30,416 nt of DNA from VFJJ01 sp031362415. GTDB lineage: Bacteria; Actinomycetota; Acidimicrobiia; IMCC26256; VFJJ01. The notes beneath the pieces are model-generated. The model saw only the letters and a list, made by a program, of their open reading frames with translations, was not told the DNA's origin and made no database searches. Below are positions 1 through 8,388 of this stretch, in pieces (the stretch's first letter is position 1; each line of letters begins with the position of its first letter). The stretch spans positions 1 through 30,416 of the forward strand of contig JANLSK010000141.1 in NCBI GenBank assembly GCA_031362415.1. Direction: 5' to 3'. The position numbers were made by a program, and so were the translations under genes.

Positions 1-3000
1 GTTTGCGGGTAGGTGTTGCCGTTGCCCGTCGTTCCAGTGCCGAAGGACAGCGGCGGATCGTTGTCCATCACGTTATTCACGCCAAAGCGCAGGCGAGAGT
101 TCAACGGGAGGCCAATGGATGCAGCCAAGTCAATGTAGTCCTCGGCTTCAAACGCCGCATCGAGACGCGGTATCGTACCGCCCGGAAGAGTGATCGTTAA
201 ATCCGGGGTGCAGCCGACGATGTTGCAGTTTGCCTTTGCACGGTCGACTTCGCCGTAATGGCGCCAGGTGACACTGATGTCCGCATCCCACGGCGTCTGC
301 CACGTCGTCCGCAAGCGGTGACGCCACTCAGGATTTGGCGTTCCGCAAGCGTTTCCGTAGTACCCGGCGCAATCGTAAGTCACTGTACCCGGGGTGCCCG
401 GCGTAAAAGTCAGCTCGTCGAGCCAAGTGGCGATCAAGCCCATGGATACGCTGCCTGCGCCGTCCATGCCAATGTCGTCCAACGAGAACTTGAAGTTCGC
501 GTTGAAGTCGACACCCGTTGTAGCCTCGCCGCCCACGTTCGTGTTGGTGTTGATAACACGAGGTGCCGTTCCCACCCACAACGTTCCGTTGCCGGGATTT
601 CTGAAGATAAGCGCGCACGACGCCAGGTCGCCGCCCGTATAGCACGCGGTCACTCGGTTTGCTGCGCCAAACGTCGAGATCAAATTGTTGATCTCGATGT
701 CGAAGTAGTCCACCGAAACGTTGAAATCTTTCCAGAACGTCGGCGTAAACACGAAGCCGAAGGTCTTCGTATCACCCACTTCGGGGCTGAGGTTGGGATT
801 GCCTCCGCCGAATAGGTTGTATTGACCCGCAGGGCTATTCAACGTGGCGCTGCCGAATTGACCTGCCGTGACTTGCCAAGTATTCAAACCGACGCAGGCT
901 GCCGCCGTTGCACCGCCACCCGCGCCGCAGGGATCTGCGGTCATGTCGAAGAGGCCAAGCCCTTGCGATGCGAACAGCTCAACGATGTTCGCCGCCCTGA
1001 CCGCCCGTTGCTTGCTCGCGCGGAACCGGATGTCTTCCGTCGGAGCCCAGTCGGCACCAATTTTCCACGTATCGGTTGTTACGCCGGTGTCGTAGTCGGA
1101 GTAGCGATACGCGATTTCGAGCGTAACTTGATGCGCGAAATCCTGACCTTCTATCAGCGGTATTTGCAACTCGCCGAAGTACTCCGACACATCCACGCTA
1201 CCGGACAGAGGCAGCGTGGGGCCGCCTTGACCCGCTGCATTGCCGGTCTTGAAGTTGTCGTCGACGATCGAGGTCAATACATCCCGGCGGAACTCAGTTC
1301 CCAGCACCGCTTGAACCGGCCCTTCCGCAAACGGACTCTTCACGCCCCACGTACCCATATCGACGTTGACGGTAAACGTTCCAACGCTTTGCGTAATCGC
1401 TGCGCGCTGCAGCAAGGGAACATTCAGATAGTCGAGCGCGGCTTGCGTTACACCGCCGAGCTGGAACACGTTCCACGGCACGCATCCGAGATCGGTACGG
1501 TCGATAACAGACTGACAGATTGGCGCATTGTCCGCCGCTTCGTTCACAAGCAGCGTCAAAGGATTATCGAGAAGTATGCCGTCCGGACCGTTGTTGACAA
1601 CATTCAGCGCGTTGTTCAAGTGCGTGACCGAAAGGTCGTTCAAATAGGTCTGATTGAAGCGGGTCTTTGAATACTGCAGAGCCAGATCGTAGTCGACACC
1701 GGGCAGGGCTTCGCCCCGGAAACCGCCCGACATACGATAGGTTCCAAAGCCGAAATCCTGCTGGCGTCCACCGCCCTCAACATTACGCCGGCCGATGTAG
1801 AACGGCACACGCGCATTCGCTGTAATCGCCGCAGGCGTACAGCCGATCAGCGCCAGCTGCGCCGGGCTGAAGGCTCCACCGGGTGCCGTTCCGTTCAAGA
1901 ACGGATTGCCGCAATTGATCGTGCTGGTGTTGAAGAAGTCGCCGCTGGGTGCGATTTGCGAGACACTCGAATAGTCGCTGAACATCAGGTCGAGATAGGC
2001 TTCCATCTGATCATTGAGCTGATAGTGCATAAACGCGCCAAGGTTATACGTCTCGTCCGGGCGCTGATAAAAGTTGATTGGGCCGAAATTGTACTGATCC
2101 AGGTTGTTGCTGAAGTTTCTCGCGGCGCCGATCGGGCCCTGTGCCGGGTTGTTGTTGATCGTGAAATTAAAGTTCGAGAAATCCGTGAACCGGCCGGGGA
2201 ACGCTGTGCCTGAACCGCCGCAAACGAAGTGCTGTGCTCCTGGCGGAACGCCGGCAACGGCTGCCGTTGCGTTTGCGACACTGGTCGGCACGCCCAAAGA
2301 ACAAGCCGAGAAATCGCGATCACGCTGCAAAATCTGGTCGTTGGATCGATAACTGATATATGCCGTGATGTTGCCCCCGCCGTCGGCGGACGACACACCC
2401 ATGACGCCGGTAATTTCCTTCGAGACACCGTCATTCACGTCGTCTTGAGGCAATTGGAACTGTGCCGGATTCGACGCCGACCGCGCGGCGATGACTTGGC
2501 GCAGGTAGCCGGGTCCGTCGAAATCGTTGTGGTGCGAGTAAAAGCCATATTGTGCGTCGATCTGCACGCCTTCGAAATCTTTACGCATGATGAAGTTCAC
2601 CACGCCGGCTAGTGCGTCCGAACCATACACAGCCGATGCGCCACCCGTCAGAACTTCAACCCGATCAACCAACTGGCTCGGGATGCTGTTGACGTCGGCT
2701 GCCGAGTTGCCGGGGTTGCTGTACGGCATGCGGCGCCCGTTAATGAGAACGAGCGTGCGTACCGAGCCAAGACCGCGAAGGTTGATGTTCGCGGAGCCTG
2801 AAGCACCGTTCGAGACCGTCGAATTCTGCGCCGCAAAGACTTGGGGAAGTTCGTTCGCGAGGTCTTCAATGCGCGTCACGCCTTGAGTGTCGATGTCTGC
2901 TGCGGTCACCTGAGTGACTGGGCTCGTGGTCTGCAGGTTTTTCTGCGGAATGCGTGTACCGGTAACGGTCACTTTTTCCACAGGGGCCGCAGGCTGGGCG

Positions 3001-3059
3001 AGCGCCACAGGTGCAAGACCGAACGACAGTGCCGATGCGGCGCTACCGGTGAGTAAAAC
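1..3059 (-). CDS. TonB-dependent outer-membrane receptor, partial at both ends
   Basis: Reading the minus strand from 3059 to 3 gives 1,019 uninterrupted codons. Order of parts: the tail of a signal peptide ending in ALAQ; the entry to the plug domain (EKVTVTGTRIPQKNL); plug motifs NINLRGLGSVRTLVLINGRR and SAVYGSDALAGVVNFIMRKD; then a long barrel with late motifs RAANIVELF, GNPNLSPE and FGVNNVMDNDPPL. Receptors of this family take up siderophores, sugars or other large solutes across the outer membrane, powered by TonB/ExbBD; the substrate cannot be told. The type resembles receptors of Xanthomonadales, Caulobacterales or Steroidobacter-like bacteria. There is no start codon of its own: upstream it runs in frame into a truncated dehydrogenase. 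The last roughly 20 residues lie beyond base 1. GC is visibly lower than in the rest of the window. A monoderm actinobacterium has no use for such a protein, so this is probably foreign sequence joined during assembly. Confidence 0.93.
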
Positions 3060-3080
3060 GTTGCTGAGCCCGATGAGGTC
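3050..3080. other. Probable chimeric contig junction
   Basis: On the minus strand, dehydrogenase sequence (PLALADLIGL) passes within a few codons, around 3060-3074, into receptor signal-peptide sequence (VLLTGSAASALSFGLAP). Composition and taxonomic character change at the same point. Both genes are broken here: one loses its C-terminus, the other its start. No insertion sequence, integrase, tRNA or flanking repeat is visible, so an assembly chimera is more likely than a transfer event. Confidence 0.8.
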
Positions 3081-3797
3081 GGCCAAGGCCAAGGGGCCCA
3101 TGGGATGCCGGCAGCCCTCGACGATGCCGGTGTCGATGTCCTCAGCAGTGGCCACGCCGTCTTCGAGCATGCGCACGGCCGACAGGATGTAGGGGACCAG
3201 CAAGGCGTTGACAACGAACCCGGCCCGGTCGTGGGCCTTCACGACCACCTTGCCCAGCTGCTCGGTCGCCATCTGCGACACACGGGCGACCGTCTCGTCG
3301 GATGTGAGGACCGACGGGATGATCTCGACGAGCTTCATGACAGCCGGCGGGTTGAAGAAGTGCATGCCGATGACGTACTCGCCCCGCTTGGTGGCCGCGG
3401 CGATCTTCGTGATCGGGATCGACGACGTGTTCGATGCGAGGATGGCGTCGGGGGCCGCGAGCATCGAGTCGAGCTTGCGGAACACCTCGAGCTTCATGTC
3501 CTCGATCTCGAGCACGGCCTCGATGACGAACTGCCGATCGGCCAAGTCGCCCAGATCGGTGGTGAACGCCACCCTCGAGAGGGCGTCGGAGCGCTGGTCC
3601 TCGGTGATCTTCCCGGCCTCCACAGCCCGGGCGAACGCCGTCTCCAACCGGTGACGGCCTGCTTCGACGGCAGCGTCGTGCACGTCCCAGGCGAGAACGT
3701 GGGCACCGGAGCGCAGGCAGACCTCGGCGATTCCCGAGCCCATGGCCCCACAACCGACCACCCCGATCCGTTCGAACAGCAAGGTTTCTGCGGTCAT
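3060..3797 (-). CDS. 3-hydroxyacyl-CoA dehydrogenase, C-terminally truncated
   Basis: NAD-dependent oxidation of 3-hydroxyacyl-CoA to 3-oxoacyl-CoA (3-hydroxybutyryl-CoA dehydrogenase type, beta-oxidation or butanoate metabolism, cytoplasmic). ATG at 3797 has a GAGGA ribosome site 7 bases upstream. The Rossmann motif GVVGCGAMGSGIAE is at residues 12-25, the catalytic-region motif GMHFFNPPAVMKLVEI at about 144-159, and the C-domain starts with DRAGFVVNALLVPYIL (190-205). The last clearly homologous stretch is HPMGPLALADLIGL (231-244). Family members are about 280-290 residues long, so roughly 40 C-terminal residues are missing. The frame continues without a stop into the TonB-dependent receptor. 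A possible -10 box, TAGAAT, lies at 3888-3883. The intact gene would be expected in the true host genome. Confidence 0.92.
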
Positions 3798-4151
3798 GGC
3801 GGTCCTCGGCGGTCATGGGCCCGCTTCATCGCGTGCCCTGGAGTGCTCAGCGCCGAGAGCTCGCGCGTTGAGTGGATTCGGAATTCTACCGCTCGTCAGA
3901 GAGTGGCTCGGAAACCCACGGCCCCGATGTCCGCTTCGGCACTGCGGGTATCCCCCTGGGGTGCCGATCGTCACATCGCCGATACGTCATAGAACCGGTC
4001 CGGCGCAGCATCATGGGGCCCTTCCCCGATCGGCAGAATCACGCCGACCAGGTCGACGGGTCGGTCGGAAAGATGGAAGTATCGGCTGCGGAGTGCCACC
4101 ACTCCGCCAAAGTCGCTTCATGTGAGCAACCACCGCGGAGGAAGACCATCC
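3798..4151. other. Non-coding spacer between divergent genes
   Basis: These 354 bases separate the minus-strand dehydrogenase from the plus-strand small protein. I see no credible gene. The contents that can be named are a TAGAAT box on the minus strand (3888-3883), a short hairpin at 4088-4107 and the GGAGG ribosome site of the next gene at 4137-4141. The middle part (about 3870-4080) is less GC-rich than the flanking genes, as expected for promoters. Confidence 0.6.
4088..4107. other. Short hairpin upstream of small-protein gene
   Basis: GCGGAGTG and CACTCCGC form an 8-bp perfect stem around a 4-base loop (CCAC), 44 bases before the ATG at 4152. No T-run follows. It could be an operator or a leader hairpin. 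Confidence 0.4.
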
Positions 4152-4457
4152 ATGATCCTCAAAGCCGGAGCACGCCTGCGTTCCACGGTGTGCAGCACGG
4201 AGATCATTGTCGTGAAGGCACCGTCTGGCGACGTTGCGATCACCTGCGGCGGTGCTGCGATGGGTGATCCGGCGAGCACCGAGGCCGTCGCCGGGGGGCC
4301 GCCTGCGCCCGGGACCGGTTCGGCCATGGGCAAGCGCTACGTGAACGCTGATGGTGGCCTCGAAGTGCTCTGCACCAAGCCCGGCGCCGGTCTGCTCGCC
4401 TGTGACGGTGAAGAGCTCGCGCTCAAGGAAGCCAAGCCGCTCCCCGCATCCGACTGA
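4152..4457 (+). CDS. Small conserved four-cysteine protein
   Basis: 101 residues, function unknown. ATG at 4152 is chosen because GGAGG (4137-4141) sits 10 bases before it; an in-frame start at 4122 has no such site. Cysteines are at 14, 32, 74 and 84. The protein ends GKRYVNADGGLEVLCTKPG, then a short stretch, then LKEAKPLPASD. It has no signal peptide or membrane segment. From memory, small proteins with a similar GKRY...KPLPASD end are encoded beside acyl-CoA synthetase genes in other actinobacteria; that recollection is unchecked. Here too the next gene is an acyl-CoA synthetase on the same strand, 69 bases on, with a large palindrome between. The four cysteines could bind a metal, which is only a guess. 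Confidence 0.75.
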   Translation: MILKAGARLRSTVCSTEIIVVKAPSGDVAITCGGAAMGDPASTEAVAGGPPAPGTGSAMGKRYVNADGGLEVLCTKPGAGLLACDGEELALKEAKPLPASD

Positions 4458-4464
4458 CCACTCG

Positions 4465-4511
4465 TTCTTTGTGTCCAGGTCCGCGCCAGGCGCGGACCTG
4501 GACACAAAGAA
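4465..4511. repeat. 47-bp near-perfect palindrome, REP-like copy 1
   Basis: Two 23-base arms are exactly complementary around a single A at 4488. The outer ends are TTCTTTGTGTCC and GGACACAAAGAA and the core is CGCC-A-GGCG. An almost identical 47-base element lies at 28190-28236 (three differences), and one of the same design at 10399-10439. It lies between the small-protein gene and the acyl-CoA synthetase gene, ending 15 bases before the latter's ATG. Confidence 0.85.
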
Positions 4512-4526
4512 GCAGAGGACGAGCCC

Positions 4527-6035
4527 ATGAACATCCTCATGTTGCTGGAGATGGCCGCCGACGGCTTCGGTGAGCGCGTCGCCGTCGGGCCCCTCGAGGG
4601 GGGTCTCACCTACCACGACCTCCGGGTGCGGGTGGGTGCCGGTGCTGCGGCGATCGTCGATGCGGGTGTCGAGCGTGTGGCCTTCGTCGACGTTGCGTCC
4701 GAGGCCTTCCCGCTGGCCCTGTATGCGGCGGCCTGGGCCGGGGTGCCCATCGCACCGCTCAACTACCGCCTCTCACCCGACCAGCTTGTCGACCAGATCG
4801 CCCAGTTGGCGCCGGTCCTCGTGATTACCGGCGACGCCTACCTCGACGTCGTGAAGTCGGCCGACCCGGCCGTGGTGATGTCGCGCTACGAGTGGTTGCA
4901 CGCCTGTCATCGGGGCCACGATGTCGAAGCACCGCCTGCGCTCATGGACCCCGACGACGAGGCCGTGCTCTTGTTCACGAGCGGCACCACCGCTGCCCCG
5001 AAGATCGCCGTGTTGCGCCACCGCCACGTCTCGTCGTACGTCCTCGGCTCGGTGGAATACATGGGCGCCATGGAGGACGAGGCCACGCTGGTGTGCGTGC
5101 CCCCATACCACATCGCCGGCGTCGCCAACACGGTGAGCAACACCTACGCCGGACGGCGGATCGTCCAGCTCCCCGACTTCACCCCCGAACGGTGGCTGGA
5201 GACGGCCAACTGGGAGGGCGTCACCAACGCCATGGTCGTGCCCACCATGCTGGCGCGCATCGTCGAAACCATGCGGGCGCATCCGGGCGAGTACTCGGTG
5301 CCCAGCCTTCGTTCGATCGCCTACGGCGGCTCCAAGATGCCCGTCACCGTCATCGAGCACGCCCTGGAGCTCTTTCCCGAGACGGGCTTTGTGAACGCCT
5401 ACGGGCTCACCGAGACCTCGTCGACGATCGCCGTGCTCGGCCCCGACGACCACCGAGCGGCCCTGGCGTCGTCCGACCCGGCCGTTCGGGCCCGTCTGGG
5501 CTCGGCGGGGCTGCCGCTGCCCGGTGTCGATGTCGAGATCCGCGACGAGCTCGGAGCGCTGCTGCCGGTCGGGGAGTCGGGCGAGATCCACATTCGAGCC
5601 GAGCAGGTCTCGGGCGAGTACCGGGGCCGGGACTCGGCATTGGGCGACGACGGCTGGCTCCCCACCAAAGACCGTGGCCATCTCGATGCCGACGGGTACC
5701 TGTTCGTCGAGGGGCGCAACGACGATCTCATCATCCGGGGCGGCGAGAACACCAGCCCGGCCGAGATCGAGGACGTCCTCATGCGCCACGATGCGGTCGA
5801 GGAGGCTGCCGTCGTCGGCCTCCCCGACGTGGAGTGGGGCGAACGGATCGCTGCGGTCGTGGTCGTTCGAGACGGGCACGAGGTCACCAGCGACGAGCTG
5901 CGGGCCTTTGTCAAGCGGCACCTGCGCTCCTCCAAGGCCCCCGACGTCGTCGAGTTCCGGGCCGAGCTGCCCTACACCGACACCGGCAAGCTGTTGCGGC
6001 GCATGGTGCGCGCCGACCTCCTCGGGGAGGCGTAG
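4527..6035 (+). CDS. AMP-forming acyl-CoA synthetase (FadD-like)
   Basis: 502 residues; activates a carboxylic acid to its acyl-CoA with ATP, giving AMP and pyrophosphate, in the cytoplasm. ANL-superfamily motifs are in order: P-loop TSGTTAAPK (151-159), YGLTETSS (292-299), the hinge region KDRGHLDADGYLFVEGR (381-397), and the C-terminal catalytic lysine K488 in YTDTGKLLRR. The length is normal for the family. The ATG at 4527 has a GAGG ribosome site about 8 bases upstream, just after the 47-bp palindrome. The stop at 6035 is 11 bases before the enoyl-CoA hydratase start, so the two are probably co-transcribed. The acid substrate cannot be read from sequence. A ligase for aromatic or steroid side-chain acids is as possible as one for fatty acids. 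Confidence 0.93.
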   Translation: MNILMLLEMAADGFGERVAVGPLEGGLTYHDLRVRVGAGAAAIVDAGVERVAFVDVASEAFPLALYAAAWAGVPIAPLNYRLSPDQLVDQIAQLAPVLVITGDAYLDVVKSADPAVVMSRYEWLHACHRGHDVEAPPALMDPDDEAVLLFTSGTTAAPKIAVLRHRHVSSYVLGSVEYMGAMEDEATLVCVPPYHIAGVANTVSNTYAGRRIVQLPDFTPERWLETANWEGVTNAMVVPTMLARIVETMRAHPGEYSVPSLRSIAYGGSKMPVTVIEHALELFPETGFVNAYGLTETSSTIAVLGPDDHRAALASSDPAVRARLGSAGLPLPGVDVEIRDELGALLPVGESGEIHIRAEQVSGEYRGRDSALGDDGWLPTKDRGHLDADGYLFVEGRNDDLIIRGGENTSPAEIEDVLMRHDAVEEAAVVGLPDVEWGERIAAVVVVRDGHEVTSDELRAFVKRHLRSSKAPDVVEFRAELPYTDTGKLLRRMVRADLLGEA

Positions 6036-6046
6036 CGTCGCGACCG

Positions 6047-7201
6047 GTGAACGGTCTCGACCTCGATCCACCCGACACACCCGACACAGGTCCCGGCGAC
6101 AGCGACGACGACGACCTCGACGACGACCTGGTTGATCTGGGTGCGGCCGAGGTGTTCGACATCCTGGCTGGCTTGGGCGCGCTCCGAAGCCCCTTCGCCA
6201 TCGAGGACTTCTCGTTGCCCGAGGGCGTCGGGGCGTTCGTGGTCGACGACGACACCTGGCAGATCGGCGGCGACGACACCGTCTCGGCGACGCTGCGGGC
6301 GCTGCCCTGCGTGACGATCGCCGTCGTCCGGGCCGCCGAGGTGAGCGATGAGGCCGCCGCGCTCCTCGATCAGTTCGACATCGTGCTCTCGACGGTGGCC
6401 GACCCCGGGGACCGTTGGGTCGTTCCCGGCCCCGACAACATCGACGGGATGCTCGGCGACCTGCTCTACGCCATCGAGCAGAGTCCCAAGGCGTCGTTGG
6501 CTCTCGTGCAGCTGCTCCGGAGCCGGGCCTACGAGGACGTGCCCGCCGGGCTGTTCGCCGAGTCGGTCACCTACGGCCTGCTCCAGGCCGGCTCGGAGTT
6601 CCGACGGTGGCTCGATGCCTGGGGCGAGACCGAGCGCGCCGATCGCGAGGAGCCCGTGGCCCCCGTCCTCGTGGACTACGAGGGCCTGGTCTGCACGATC
6701 ACCCTCAACCGCCCGCACGTGCGCAACGCGTACAACGCGGCGATGCGCGACGGGCTCGTCGACGCGCTGCGGGCGGCCTCCACCGGCGCAGCGGCCATCA
6801 TCGTGGTGCGGGGTGACGGTCCCAGCTTCTGCAGCGGCGGCGATCTCGACGAGTTCGGGACGGCCACCGACCCGTCCGAAGCCCACGTGATCCGCAGCAC
6901 CCGTTCCGCTCCCTGGTGGATGTGGCGTTGTGCCGAGTGGCTCCGAGCCGAGGTCCAGGGAGCCGCGGTGGGAGCCGGCGCCGAGCTTTCTGCTTACGCG
7001 GCAAGGGTTTCGGCGACCGAGGACGCCTTCTTCATGCTGCCCGAGGTGGGTATGGGCCTGGTTCCCGGCGCTGGCGGCACCGTGAGCATCCCCCGCCGGA
7101 TCGGCCCCCATCGGGCCGCCTACCTTGCCCTGTCCGGAGCCCGTCTCGACGCCCGCACCGCCCTGCGCTGGCGTCTCGTTGACGAGATCGTTCCCGTCTG
7201 A
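6047..7201 (+). CDS. Enoyl-CoA hydratase/isomerase with long N-terminal extension
   Basis: 384 residues from GTG at 6047, 11 bases after the synthetase stop. The C-terminal half (about 207-384) is a crotonase: VCTITLNRPHVRNAYNAAM, the oxyanion-hole motif FCSGGDL (261-267), GAAVGAGAEL (305-314) and LPEVGMGLVPGAGGT (331-345). Glu313 and Glu333 are 20 residues apart, as are the two catalytic glutamates of liver enoyl-CoA hydratase, so real hydratase activity is plausible. Residues 1-200 are unusual. A very acidic start (about 18-30) is followed by a region with faint crotonase-like traits (PCVTIAVVRAAE; then SPKASLALVQLLRS and an EFRRWL helix resembling a crotonase C-terminal end) but no oxyanion hole or glutamates. 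I read it as a degenerate crotonase copy, which is inference. The C-terminal crotonase is short, ending at IVPV without the usual last helices. Confidence 0.85.
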   Translation: MNGLDLDPPDTPDTGPGDSDDDDLDDDLVDLGAAEVFDILAGLGALRSPFAIEDFSLPEGVGAFVVDDDTWQIGGDDTVSATLRALPCVTIAVVRAAEVSDEAAALLDQFDIVLSTVADPGDRWVVPGPDNIDGMLGDLLYAIEQSPKASLALVQLLRSRAYEDVPAGLFAESVTYGLLQAGSEFRRWLDAWGETERADREEPVAPVLVDYEGLVCTITLNRPHVRNAYNAAMRDGLVDALRAASTGAAAIIVVRGDGPSFCSGGDLDEFGTATDPSEAHVIRSTRSAPWWMWRCAEWLRAEVQGAAVGAGAELSAYAARVSATEDAFFMLPEVGMGLVPGAGGTVSIPRRIGPHRAAYLALSGARLDARTALRWRLVDEIVPV

Positions 7202-7260
7202 GCGGCGGGGGCACTGAGGTGAGGCGCTGCGCAGATTCGGCGGCGCTCCGGACCGCTCAG
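7198..7260. terminator. Inverted repeat between convergent genes
   Basis: CTGAGCGG (7198-7205) and CCGCTCAG (7253-7260) are complementary and overlap the stop codons of the enoyl-CoA hydratase and DM13 genes. The 47-base loop is long and there is no T-run, so a role as a shared terminator is only possible. Confidence 0.3.
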
Positions 7261-8207
7261 GCGATGGACTGGGGGGCAGCGGCGATGGGGACGCCGAACG
7301 CGTTGCACCATACGAGGACCGACCATTCGCCGGACAGGGCCGTGCCCGCAGGGGCCGGGTAGTACTGGGTTCCCTTGTTGCCCTTGAGGTCATCGATGCG
7401 GATGGCGCCGTCGACCGGGCTCTCGCTGTCGGCGCCGGGCACGAGGAACACGTCGTAGTCGGGACCCGATTCGATGTCGATGTCGAGCAGGCCCACCACG
7501 TACGAGCCGTCGGGTTGGCGGTAGATGGCGGCCTGGCCCGACGCTCGATGGTCGATGCCCCGGAAGTTGCCGATCGACACCTCGACGGGCTCGGTGGCCG
7601 GGGCCGGCGTGGCCGCTGGGGGTGTGGCCGCTGCGGGCGTGGCCGCCGGGGCGGGCTCCAGGGCGAGCGACGTGGTGGCTGTCGGTTCGAGCGGCTGAGC
7701 CGGCCCGGCGACGGCCGGCACGGTCGTGACACCGGCCGGGTCGAGCCCCGTCGTCGACGGCTCGACGGATGTCGCAGCGACGGTCGTGGCGGCAATCTCC
7801 TCGGTGGGAGGTGCCCCGCCGGGGAAGGTCTCGATGACGGTGGTGTCGCGGTAGTACGGAACCACCACGACCAGCGCGATCGCCGCGGCGGCGCCCGTCA
7901 GCACGACTGCTTGGGGCCAGACCGGGCGCAGGATGCGCGGCAGCACCAGCTTGGCCAGCACGACCCAACCGACACCGATGGCGCCCACCACCACGATGGC
8001 GCGGGTGCTCTTGACGGCGCTCTCGAACTCGTTGGGCTTGTCGATGAAGAAGAACCCGAACACCAGGGCCAGGGCGATGCCGGGCAGTGCGGCGATCATC
8101 TGGCTCGGGCGACCGGGTCCGCGGCCCGGTGGACGGGCGGGTTCGGGCAGGTGGCCCTGGGGAAATGGGGGGTGGGGCCCTTGGGGGTGTGCGGGTGTGG
8201 GGCTCAT
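7257..8207 (-). CDS. Membrane-anchored DM13-domain protein
   Basis: 316 residues from ATG at 8207, with GGAGG just upstream. The protein has a Pro/Gly-rich cytoplasmic start (1-35), three hydrophobic segments (about 37-55, 70-90 and 100-118), a low-complexity Ala/Pro/Thr linker (about 130-208), and a C-terminal domain (about 210-316). That domain shows the DM13 pattern: GIDHRASGQAAIY, ESGPDYDVFLVPG, IDDLKGNKGTQYY and the end motif VLVWCNAFG with its conserved cysteine (C301). DM13 domains are suggested from comparative genomics to take part in electron transfer; proven roles are few. After the third membrane segment the domain should lie outside the cell. It is divergent from the amidohydrolase at 8389 and converges on the enoyl-CoA hydratase. 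Confidence 0.85.
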   Translation of the reverse strand: MSPTPAHPQGPHPPFPQGHLPEPARPPGRGPGRPSQMIAALPGIALALVFGFFFIDKPNEFESAVKSTRAIVVVGAIGVGWVVLAKLVLPRILRPVWPQAVVLTGAAAAIALVVVVPYYRDTTVIETFPGGAPPTEEIAATTVAATSVEPSTTGLDPAGVTTVPAVAGPAQPLEPTATTSLALEPAPAATPAAATPPAATPAPATEPVEVSIGNFRGIDHRASGQAAIYRQPDGSYVVGLLDIDIESGPDYDVFLVPGADSESPVDGAIRIDDLKGNKGTQYYPAPAGTALSGEWSVLVWCNAFGVPIAAAPQSIA

Positions 8208-8263
8208 GGTCCTCCGAACGGCGTCGCTCGCGATGAGTCGTCCCCAACGGGCGCTCGTTTCGC

Positions 8264-8328
8264 GGATGTTCACATCCTTGATCAGTTCGCGCCGGCCTCT
8301 CGCCGGCTCCGACTCCCGGGCGTAGTGT
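8264..8328 (+). promoter_or_regulatory. Promoter region of amidohydrolase with a 14-bp palindrome
   Basis: In the 181-base divergent spacer, GGATGT-TC-ACATCC (8264-8277) is a perfect palindrome with a 2-base spacer, a likely operator. TAGTGT (8323-8328) fits the TAnnnT -10 pattern and would give a leader of about 55 bases before the GTG at 8389. Both are predictions. Confidence 0.4.
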
Positions 8329-8388
8329 GTCGTGTGATGCAGCCGCTGGGCGTCGCCCGGCCCGCAACGAGCGTCGTGGAGGGATGTC

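Noticed and set aside
1..3797. A real 1,265-residue dehydrogenase-receptor fusion protein
   Set aside because: A cytoplasmic dehydrogenase in front of a signal peptide and an outer-membrane barrel makes no topological sense. Both parts are truncated at the join and the composition changes there.
3868..4267. Small frames in the spacer upstream of the four-cysteine protein
   Set aside because: They overlap each other on both strands, lack ribosome sites and show no recognisable sequence.
4892..6046. Open frame running upstream of the enoyl-CoA hydratase inside the synthetase gene
   Set aside because: It is an Arg/Pro-rich shadow of the synthetase in another frame; real coding starts at GTG 6047.
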